7,916 nucleotides of DNA from an uncultured Lachnospiraceae bacterium (GTDB lineage Bacteria; Bacillota_A; Clostridia; Lachnospirales; Lachnospiraceae). The stretch covers positions 1-7,916 of the forward strand of contig CAMWWS010000115.1 in NCBI GenBank assembly GCA_947178085.1, written 5' to 3'. A program made the position numbers and the translations under genes. Below the pieces are notes generated by a model. The model did no database searches. It was not told the origin of the DNA and saw only the letters and a list, made by a program, of their open reading frames with translations. Position 1 is the stretch's first letter. Every line of letters begins with the position of its first letter. This document shows, piece after piece, positions 1 through 4,538 of this stretch.

Positions 1-29
1 TTGATATAGTTAATGCTGAAATAGCCGGG

Positions 30-62
30 ACAAAAAGGTTCTCTGCTAGTAGGGCTTTTTGT
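30..62. terminator. Possible terminator of an upstream unit
   Basis: A perfect 8-bp inverted repeat, ACAAAAAG (30-37) and CTTTTTGT (55-62), encloses a short inner stem in which CTCT (41-44) can pair with AGGG (51-54) using one G-U pair. On the plus strand this gives a weak hairpin followed by five Ts, so it could end a gene lying left of the window; the A and T arms would also allow it to work on the minus strand. The stem is weak and no upstream gene can be seen, so this is tentative. Confidence 0.33.
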
Positions 63-89
63 TATGAACCAAGCATAAATTTCCCAATA

Positions 90-118
90 TTGATAAATAA
101 ATCCGTGACTGCTATAAT
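90..118 (+). promoter_or_regulatory. Sigma-A promoter of the glycoside hydrolase gene
   Basis: TTGATA (90-95) and TATAAT (113-118) are separated by exactly 17 bp: five of six and six of six matches to the housekeeping consensus. Transcription would begin near 125, giving a leader of about 37 nt before the ATG at 162. The TTG at 90, which could be misread as a start codon, is part of the -35 box, so translation cannot begin there on this transcript. Confidence 0.82.
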
Positions 119-149
119 GATAACAATACAAAAATGCAGAAATAGCGGG

Positions 150-157
150 AAGGAAAG
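150..157 (+). promoter_or_regulatory. Ribosome binding site fixing the start at 162
   Basis: AAGGAAAG lies 7 nt (from AAGGA) before the ATG at 162. No comparable site precedes the TTG at 90, which also lies upstream of the predicted transcription start. Confidence 0.75.
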
Positions 158-161
158 CAAT

Positions 162-1652
162 ATGACAGAGCAATTTAAAATATTTGAGACTGAACTGACA
201 GGCACGGATAAAGGAAATCCATATACAGACATTTGGCTTAAAGCGGATTTTATGAATGATTCCGAAAAGATAGAAGTAAATGGATTTTACTGTGGAAATG
301 GCAGTTATAAAGTTCGTTTCATGCCTGCAAAACCGGGAAAGTGGACAGCAGTTACAAAATCCAATGATCCTATGCTTGATAATATTGAATTAGTGTGTGA
401 GTGTATACCTGCCAAAGAAGGAAATCATGGGCGGGTGATGCGCATGAGTGAAGTACTTCCTCAAAGTGCAGTTTCTGAAGAAAGCCGGTTTCATTTTTTG
501 TATGAAGACGGTACACGGTTTCAGCCTTTTGGAACTACCTGCTATGCATGGATTAACCAGCCGGAAGAAATTCAGGAGCAGACACTGGAAACGTTGAAAA
601 AATCTCCTTTTAATAAAGTAAGAATGTGTATTTTTCCTAAGTTTTATACATACAACAATACAAACCCCAAGAACTATGCGTTTGAAGGAAATGAGGAAGA
701 GGGTTTTGATTTTACACGTTTTAACCCTGTATTTTGGGAAAATCTGGAGAAGCGTATAGGACAACTGGATGAGTTGGGCATTGAAGCAGATGTTATTTTG
801 ATGCATCCTTATGACAAATGGGGATTTTCCCAAATGGATAGGGAAACGGACGTATTTTATCTGAAATATACGGTAGACCGTTTATGCCATTTCAAAAATG
901 TATGGTGGTCTATGGCAAATGAGTTTGACTTGCTTCCATGGAAATCCATTGAAGATTGGGAACTGTATGCCCGCGTAGTTATGAGAAGGGATTCTTATGG
1001 ACATCTCCGCTCTATCCATAACTGTGTGAAACTGTATGACCATACCCGCTCGTGGATTACCCATGTGAGTATGCAGCGTATTGATATTTATAAAACATCA
1101 GAGGCAGTCAGCGATTGGCGGCGGCAGTATCAGAAGCCGATTGTAGTAGATGAATGTGCCTATGAAGGAAATATTAATTACGGCTGGGGCAACATTTCGG
1201 GAGAAGAACTGACCAGACGGTTCTGGGAAGGCTGCATTCGAGGAGGGTATCTTACCCATGGTGAGGTTTATGTCCAATATGACCGGATTTGGTGGGCTCA
1301 TGGGGGAAAACTGCACGGCACCTGTCCGGCGAGGATTGCTTTTTTGAAAGAAATTATAGCGGATGCGTTCGAATGGGCGGCTCCTGCGTGCCTCACTCCG
1401 GATAATTCCGGAGCAAACTGGGACGTTCCCTGCCTATGCAAAGAAGATGATAAATCTTATTTCCTGTATTACTTTGGATTTTTTAAACCTGCTTTCCGCA
1501 CATATGAACTGGAAGAAGGCTGTACCTATGAAATTGAGCTGATTGATACTTGGAATATGACCATTGATAAACTACCGGGAACTTACTCAGGAAGCATAAA
1601 GATTGATATGCCTGAAAAGCAGTATATGGCTATTCGTATGAAAAAAGTCTGA
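162..1652 (+). CDS. DUF5060/DUF5605-type glycoside hydrolase
   Basis: This 496-residue protein resembles clostridial and Paenibacillus proteins with an N-terminal DUF5060 beta-sandwich (about residues 5-85), a DUF4038/GH140-like TIM barrel (about 100-400) and a C-terminal DUF5605 beta domain (about 410-496). Visible landmarks are FGTTCYAW, SPFNKVRMCIFPK, MHPYDKWGF, the WWSMANEFD motif with N253 and E254 (the likely acid/base in a clan GH-A fold), VVDECAYEG with E331 (the likely nucleophile) and HGE with E368. There is no signal peptide, so it probably trims imported oligosaccharides or glycosides in the cytoplasm; the substrate cannot be read from the sequence. The start at 162 is chosen because a good ribosome binding site precedes it and the promoter overlaps the longer frame. 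The frame stays open leftward to position 3 without a stop, probably by chance. The gene appears monocistronic, bounded by its own promoter and a hairpin. Family assignment is from recalled motifs. Confidence 0.88.
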   Translation: MTEQFKIFETELTGTDKGNPYTDIWLKADFMNDSEKIEVNGFYCGNGSYKVRFMPAKPGKWTAVTKSNDPMLDNIELVCECIPAKEGNHGRVMRMSEVLPQSAVSEESRFHFLYEDGTRFQPFGTTCYAWINQPEEIQEQTLETLKKSPFNKVRMCIFPKFYTYNNTNPKNYAFEGNEEEGFDFTRFNPVFWENLEKRIGQLDELGIEADVILMHPYDKWGFSQMDRETDVFYLKYTVDRLCHFKNVWWSMANEFDLLPWKSIEDWELYARVVMRRDSYGHLRSIHNCVKLYDHTRSWITHVSMQRIDIYKTSEAVSDWRRQYQKPIVVDECAYEGNINYGWGNISGEELTRRFWEGCIRGGYLTHGEVYVQYDRIWWAHGGKLHGTCPARIAFLKEIIADAFEWAAPACLTPDNSGANWDVPCLCKEDDKSYFLYYFGFFKPAFRTYELEEGCTYEIELIDTWNMTIDKLPGTYSGSIKIDMPEKQYMAIRMKKV

Positions 1653-1661
1653 TTAAGCTGT

Positions 1662-1699
1662 ACAGTCAATGCCATTCGTAATCTAATAGCATTGACTGT
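1662..1699. terminator. Hairpin between convergent genes
   Basis: ACAGTCAATGC (1662-1672) and GCATTGACTGT (1689-1699) form a perfect 11-bp inverted repeat with a 16-nt loop. It lies 9 bp after the glycoside hydrolase stop and 22 bp beyond the stop of the minus-strand small gene, the usual place for a shared bidirectional terminator. The T-tract is poor (GTTTTA at 1709-1714), so termination may be inefficient, or the stem may protect the 3' end of the mRNA. Confidence 0.62.
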
Positions 1700-1721
1700 C
1701 TGCATTGCGTTTTATATGTAT

Positions 1722-1946
1722 CTATTTTTTCAATAATCCCTTTAAGGAATCCACAGCGCCGGATACCTTATCAACCGTAAGCTTTGCTTTTACGCCATCA
1801 ATAACCTGATTCACAATATTATCAGGCAAATCTACTCCAAGTACACTCTCCAAAGCTTTCACCGGATCCTTTTGAAATTGCTCCTGTAAATTCTTGTCCT
1901 TGGTAATTTTATCTACCGCTTTCGTTATTTGCTCTTTTACATCCAT
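1722..1946 (-). CDS. Small NHLP/Nif11-leader-like protein, function unknown
   Basis: This 74-residue, lysine-rich, probably helical protein has no signal peptide, membrane segment or cysteine. Its centre (residues 24-42) contains FQKDPVKALESVLGVDLPD, which recalls the 'DP..AL...G..LP' core of NHLP/Nif11-type leader peptides that guide ribosomally made, modified peptides. The tail after residue 43 has only three Ser/Thr and no Cys, so a heavily modified core peptide is not obvious, and no maturation enzyme or peptidase-containing transporter is near. It may instead be a free-standing relative of unknown role. The start at 1946 follows a GAGAGGA site 7 nt away; a longer frame from a TTG at 2006 begins inside the loop of a leader hairpin and is not supported. 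It is divergent from the WYL regulator and convergent with the glycoside hydrolase. Confidence 0.72.
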   Translation of the reverse strand: MDVKEQITKAVDKITKDKNLQEQFQKDPVKALESVLGVDLPDNIVNQVIDGVKAKLTVDKVSGAVDSLKGLLKK

Positions 1947-1953
1947 TATTATA

Positions 1954-1960
1954 TCCTCTC
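1954..1960 (-). promoter_or_regulatory. Ribosome binding site fixing the start at 1946
   Basis: On the minus strand GAGAGGA precedes ATG by 7 nt. This favours the 74-residue product over the 94-residue reading from TTG at 2006, which lacks such a site. Confidence 0.78.
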
Positions 1961-1971
1961 TTTCTGTTTTG

Positions 1972-2026
1972 CTTCCCTGCAAAGTATACGTGAAAAACAG
2001 TTCCAACTACACTTTCAGTCGGGAAG
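1972..2026 (-). promoter_or_regulatory. Foldable 5' leader of the small gene
   Basis: In the minus-strand RNA, CUUCCC (from 2021-2026) can pair with GGGAAG (from 1972-1977), and AAAGUGUA (from 2008-2015) with UAUACUUU (from 1981-1988) with one G-U pair. A small internal loop (5 and 3 nt) separates the two stems and the terminal loop is 19 nt. The structure ends 11 nt before the ribosome binding site and lies within the leader predicted from the promoter at 2038-2067. It could be a cis-acting regulatory element or an mRNA stabiliser; it matches no riboswitch class I recognise. Folding was done by eye. Confidence 0.42.
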
Positions 2027-2037
2027 GCTACTCATTT

Positions 2038-2067
2038 ATTGTAACCTCATCTATATGATTATGTAAA
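2038..2067 (-). promoter_or_regulatory. Sigma-A promoter of the small minus-strand gene
   Basis: Read on the minus strand, TTTACA (2062-2067) and TACAAT (2038-2043) are separated by 18 bp, each box matching five of six consensus bases. Transcription would start near 2031, giving a leader of about 85 nt that contains the paired region at 1972-2026. Confidence 0.58.
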
Positions 2068-2093
2068 GGAGATTATTGCATAAATACATTCAA

Positions 2094-2122
2094 TTGCTTA
2101 TTTAAATAAACTATGACATAAT
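2094..2122 (+). promoter_or_regulatory. Probable promoter of the WYL regulator-RidA unit
   Basis: TTGCTT (2094-2099) and CATAAT (2117-2122) are 17 bp apart. The -10 box lies inside the palindrome at 2104-2139, so a bound repressor would block it. A second -10-like box, TATACT (2142-2147), would start transcription almost at the ribosome binding site and has no good -35 box, so it is less likely. Confidence 0.5.
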
Positions 2123-2139
2123 GCTGTCATAGTTTATTT
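2104..2139. promoter_or_regulatory. Perfect 15-bp palindrome, probable regulator operator
   Basis: AAATAAACTATGACA (2104-2118) and TGTCATAGTTTATTT (2125-2139) are perfect inverted repeats around a 6-nt centre, TAATGC. The core ATGACA-N6-TGTCAT has the form expected for a dimeric HTH_11/WYL regulator. It covers the predicted -10 box and transcription start of that regulator's own gene, 29 bp before its ATG, which points to autoregulation. A terminator is unlikely because no plus-strand gene lies immediately upstream. Confidence 0.72.
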
Positions 2140-2167
2140 GCTATACTGAAGCGGAAAGGAGAAAAAA

Positions 2168-2998
2168 ATGAAGATTGATCGACTTATGGGTATCGTTGTT
2201 TATTTATTGAGCAATGGTCGGACATCTGCACAGAAACTGTCAGAAGAATTTGAAGTCTCCGCCAGAACGATAATGAGGGATTTAGAATCATTAGATCAGG
2301 CCGGTATTCCAATTCAGTCTTTTTATGGTGTAGAAGGCGGCTATCAAATTATGGATAGCTTTGTTTTAGAAAAACAGGTGTTATCAAAAATACAGCGTAT
2401 AAGCCATACGAAAGACGCTACTATTTCCGTGGATTTGAGCGTTGCCGGTGAAGACGGCAAAATAAATGAACAATTAAGCCAGTTGGAAGATGCAATCGAG
2501 AAAAAATGTGTCGTTCGGTTTTCTTATACAAACAGTCGTGATGAAGTAAAAGAGATTCAGGTAGAACCGGTTTGTCTTCAATACAAATGGTATAACTGGT
2601 ATCTGATTGGATATTATGAAAAATATCAGGATTATCGGATGTATAAATTAGTTCGTATGGACAGCTTACAGATGACAGATAAGCAGAACACATTAGCCCA
2701 TAATATTTCGGATATCAAGATGAAAGATAGCGATGAAAGCATTGTGCATATCAAACTGTATGGAAAAGCAATCATAAAAGCAAAGTGCAGGGAATATTTA
2801 AATGGGCAAATCACACGGGAATATGAAAATGGTGATTTTGAATTTTGCTTTTCTGTACCGGAACATGAGACATATTGGTATGGTGTGATTCTTTCTTTTG
2901 GAAACAAGGCTAAGATAATCGAACCACAGGAAATAAAGGAACGAATAATAAAAACCTGTAAAGAAATCCAAATGGAATATGAGATAGGAGAGTGGTGA
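2168..2998 (+). CDS. WYL-domain transcriptional regulator (YafY/DeoR-like)
   Basis: This 276-residue protein has an N-terminal HTH_11 winged helix (about residues 1-60, with SAQKLSEEFEVSARTIMRDL and the wing GVEGGYQI), a WYL domain (about 105-175, with the signature W144-Y145-L146) and a C-terminal WCX region (about 190-270). WYL domains bind small ligands or nucleic acid, so this is expected to be a ligand-responsive regulator. It is somewhat shorter than the usual 300-320 residues because of a short linker. AAAGGAG ends 5 nt before the ATG. The palindrome just upstream suggests that it controls its own operon. The RidA-family gene starts 1 nt after its stop, so the two are almost certainly cotranscribed and the ligand may relate to RidA chemistry; that link is inferred. 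Confidence 0.93.
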   Translation: MKIDRLMGIVVYLLSNGRTSAQKLSEEFEVSARTIMRDLESLDQAGIPIQSFYGVEGGYQIMDSFVLEKQVLSKIQRISHTKDATISVDLSVAGEDGKINEQLSQLEDAIEKKCVVRFSYTNSRDEVKEIQVEPVCLQYKWYNWYLIGYYEKYQDYRMYKLVRMDSLQMTDKQNTLAHNISDIKMKDSDESIVHIKLYGKAIIKAKCREYLNGQITREYENGDFEFCFSVPEHETYWYGVILSFGNKAKIIEPQEIKERIIKTCKEIQMEYEIGEW

Positions 2999-2999
2999 A

Positions 3000-3371
3000 A
3001 TGAAAGAAATAAAAAGATATGATATTAACGAAGAATGGGCACATTCAGGAATTATCAGAGCAGGAGACTTCTGCTTTTTAAATTATTGTGTACGGAATAT
3101 AGGGGACACTATTGAACAGCAGATTAAAGGAGCTTTTGATGTAATGGAAGAGCGCTTGGCATTGGTAGGATTGACACTTGAAAATGTAGTGCAGATGAAC
3201 TGCCTGTTTAAAAATATATGGGACATTCCGGTAATGGAAAAAGTAGTTAAAGAAAGATTTAACGGAAAATACCCGGTACGCAAATCAATCCAGACCGAGT
3301 TTGCCGATTCCGGAAATTTGCTGTTCCAGGTAGATGCTATAGCTTATGGAAGTGCCGGTATTGATAAATAG
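3000..3371 (+). CDS. RidA/YjgF/YER057c/UK114-family protein
   Basis: The protein is 123 residues, normal for the family, whose founding member RidA hydrolyses reactive enamine/imine intermediates made by PLP enzymes and works as a cytoplasmic homotrimer. R94, in YPVRKSIQTEF, aligns with the arginine that binds the substrate carboxylate in active RidA. The motif usually written EIEAIA is FQVDAIAY here, so the usual Glu is Asp112. The N-terminal segment is also divergent (FLNYCVRNIGDT in place of the typical SGQ-IP-type strand), so it may belong to a subgroup with another substrate. AGGAG (2986-2990) lies 9 nt before the ATG, within the end of the regulator gene, giving tight coupling. The downstream gene is convergent and only 21 bp away. 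Confidence 0.9.
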   Translation: MKEIKRYDINEEWAHSGIIRAGDFCFLNYCVRNIGDTIEQQIKGAFDVMEERLALVGLTLENVVQMNCLFKNIWDIPVMEKVVKERFNGKYPVRKSIQTEFADSGNLLFQVDAIAYGSAGIDK

Positions 3372-3392
3372 AGAGCTACTAAAGCGGAAATT

Positions 3393-4298
3393 CTAAATTA
3401 CAGGGACCTTTTTGTCGAAATTGCATATTATTTCGGTGTATCTCACCGGCTGCTCAAACCAAGACAGATGTGCGCAGCCGGTGAGAACTTCTGTCCTGCC
3501 GTTTTTTGAGTGCTTTCTAAAATACTCTCTCTCGTAATCCCCACAGGTCATGTCGTATTCGCCGACAATCAGAAGCTGTGGCTTGTGTATCTCGGCAAGA
3601 TACGGCAGATAGTTCTCATAAAAATCCGCCGATTCAAAGAGCTTCTGCCTGAAAGCGGCAAACTTGCCCCAACAATCCTCCGACACCTGAGGATCATCAA
3701 TATGGTCATTGATATAGGCGTTATACTTTTCCGTGTCTATTACATGACAGTAACGCTGAACCTCTTCGTATAAATCTATGCTCATAGACTTGTCAAAGGC
3801 TTCTTTTGCAGATATGCCGTTTCTCAGAATTTCTTTGCAAAGTCCAATCTGCTCCGCATTATCATTCTGCTCAAAGTACGGCAGAGTGGCATTTGCAATC
3901 GCCCTTGCAGTATGCAGAGCGCTCCACATGGGGTTGTCGTAAATTACAGCATCGGTGCTGTCGGGGTATGTATGGGCATAAATGAGCGCAAGCATTCCCC
4001 CGAAGGAATGTCCAAGCGGTATCCAGCTCTTTATGCCGAGAGCTATCCGCATTTGCTCTGTCATTTCCACAAGGTCATTCACACACAGCTTACAGTTCTC
4101 GGGGAGAGCGTCGGAGCGGAACACTCCGTACTGGTCGAAGCTGATAACATGGTAATACTTTCCGAGCTGCTTTGCCTGATAGGAATATGTCAGGCAGCTT
4201 TCACCGGGACCGCCGTGAAGATATACCAAAGTCGGACCATTCTTTTCACCGTATTCCTCATAGTATATTTGCTTACCATAGATGTTTATGTATGGCAT
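3393..4298 (-). CDS. Alpha/beta hydrolase, proline iminopeptidase-like
   Basis: This 301-residue cytoplasmic protein has the alpha/beta-hydrolase fold: oxyanion-hole motif HGGPG (28-32), nucleophile elbow GHSFGG with S98, probable acid D249 in LIVGEYDMTC and catalytic H277 in GCAHLSWFEQP. HGGPG together with FDQYGVFRSD (54-63, family form DQRGxGxS) places it near proline iminopeptidases and related prolyl aminopeptidases (S33). The usual Arg of DQRG is Tyr57, so substrate preference may differ and an esterase or lactonase role is possible. The start is supported by AGAGGG about 10 nt upstream. Sampled blocks are richer in G+C (31/60 at 3541-3600, 35/60 at 4081-4140) than the neighbouring regulator gene (21/60 at 2461-2520), which suggests a separate origin. 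It is convergent with the RidA gene and divergent from the cysteine-rich gene. Confidence 0.9.
   Translation of the reverse strand: MPYINIYGKQIYYEEYGEKNGPTLVYLHGGPGESCLTYSYQAKQLGKYYHVISFDQYGVFRSDALPENCKLCVNDLVEMTEQMRIALGIKSWIPLGHSFGGMLALIYAHTYPDSTDAVIYDNPMWSALHTARAIANATLPYFEQNDNAEQIGLCKEILRNGISAKEAFDKSMSIDLYEEVQRYCHVIDTEKYNAYINDHIDDPQVSEDCWGKFAAFRQKLFESADFYENYLPYLAEIHKPQLLIVGEYDMTCGDYEREYFRKHSKNGRTEVLTGCAHLSWFEQPVRYTEIICNFDKKVPVI
3441..3486. repeat. 13-bp perfect inverted repeat inside the hydrolase gene
   Basis: TCTCACCGGCTGC (3441-3453) and GCAGCCGGTGAGA (3474-3486) are exact inverted repeats around a 20-nt loop. They lie in the 3' coding part of the minus-strand hydrolase and bracket the codon for catalytic H277. 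On the plus strand the stem falls 70-115 nt past the RidA stop, where a transcript reading out of that operon would meet it. Confidence 0.7.
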
Positions 4299-4333
4299 AT
4301 TATATTCACCCTCTTAATATTTGTAATTTTTGT

Positions 4334-4356
4334 AACACAAGCAACGCTTGTGTTTT
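4334..4356 (+). terminator. Terminator-like hairpin at the head of the repeat array
   Basis: AACACAAGC (4334-4342) and GCTTGTGTT (4346-4354) form a perfect 9-bp stem with a 3-nt loop, and the plus strand continues with two more Ts, giving a short four-T run. It would stop plus-strand transcripts, such as readthrough from the RidA unit running antisense through the hydrolase. The two following repeat units can form similar but weaker hairpins (CATAAGC with GCTTGTG, one G-U pair), each followed by TTTTC. Confidence 0.5.
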
Positions 4357-4423
4357 CATAAGCAACGCTTGTGTTTTCATAAGCAACGCTTGTGTTTTCG
4401 TAAGCTGCTGAGCTTGCGTTTAT
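4339..4423. repeat. 21-bp tandem repeat, three copies plus a degenerate fourth
   Basis: Copies at 4339-4359 and 4360-4380 are identical. The copy at 4381-4401 differs at one base (G for A at 4400). A degenerate 22-bp fourth copy at 4402-4423 has a changed centre but keeps the flanking AAGC and GCTT arms. Each unit contains AAGC-N3-GCTT followed by GTGTTTTC. The array lies between the hydrolase start and the divergent promoters, and would form most of the hydrolase mRNA leader if transcription starts near 4415. It has no spacers, so it is not a CRISPR array. Confidence 0.88.
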
Positions 4424-4450
4424 TGTATCATATCATCAGTCAATAGTCAT
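4422..4450 (-). promoter_or_regulatory. Probable promoter of the alpha/beta hydrolase gene
   Basis: On the minus strand ATGACT (4445-4450) and TACAAT (4422-4427) are 17 bp apart, matching four and five of six consensus bases. Transcription from near 4415 would give a leader of about 117 nt containing the tandem hairpin repeats. The -35 box is 11 bp from that of the divergent plus-strand promoter, so one regulator could affect both. Confidence 0.48.
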
Positions 4451-4461
4451 TCATCAAATGA

Positions 4462-4490
4462 TTGTTAGATTCAAGATAGAATGGTATAAT
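4462..4490 (+). promoter_or_regulatory. Sigma-A promoter of the three-gene operon
   Basis: TTGTTA (4462-4467) and TATAAT (4485-4490) are separated by exactly 17 bp, with a perfect -10 box. Transcription would begin near 4497. The ATG at 4458, which opens the longest frame, therefore lies upstream of the transcript, and the start at 4539 is preferred. Confidence 0.8.
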
Positions 4491-4524
4491 AGCGTATACC
4501 TTATACAATCAATGAATGAAGTTA

Positions 4525-4532
4525 TGGAGTGG
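4525..4532 (+). promoter_or_regulatory. Ribosome binding site fixing the start at 4539
   Basis: TGGAGTGG contains GGAG (4526-4529), 9 nt before the ATG at 4539. In-frame ATGs at 4512 and 4524 lack a comparable site. Confidence 0.65.
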
Positions 4533-4538
4533 ACGATT

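Noticed and set aside
390..833. 147-codon open frame on the minus strand
   Set aside because: It lies wholly inside the glycoside hydrolase gene, its product has no recognisable domain, and the plus-strand protein has clear family motifs over the same span.
1983..1988. TATACT on the minus strand as a -10 box for the small gene
   Set aside because: No acceptable -35 box lies 16-18 bp upstream, whereas TTTACA-N18-TACAAT further upstream is much better.
1947..2006. N-terminal extension of the small minus-strand protein from TTG 2006
   Set aside because: It starts in the loop of a leader hairpin without a ribosome binding site, while ATG 1946 follows GAGAGGA at ideal spacing.
2065..2105. Nine-codon leader peptide from TTG 2076 after AAAGGAG
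   Set aside because: It would lie upstream of the predicted transcription start of the regulator gene, has only 4 nt between site and start codon, and such short frames are common by chance.
3372..3392. Terminator between the RidA and hydrolase stops
   Set aside because: The 21 bp contain no inverted repeat or T-run that could form one.
3912..4411. Two plus-strand open frames antisense to the hydrolase start, one ending in a repeated SNACVFI heptapeptide
   Set aside because: They overlap the well-supported hydrolase on the opposite strand. The heptapeptide is simply the 21-bp DNA repeat read in frame, and no convincing ribosome binding site or family match was seen.
4334..4423. CRISPR array
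   Set aside because: The units abut directly with no variable spacers, are only 21 bp long, and no cas gene is present.
4458..4538. N-terminal extension of the cysteine-rich protein from ATG 4458
   Set aside because: This ATG lies upstream of the TTGTTA-N17-TATAAT promoter, so it would not be in the transcript. ATG 4539 has a GGAG site 9 nt upstream.
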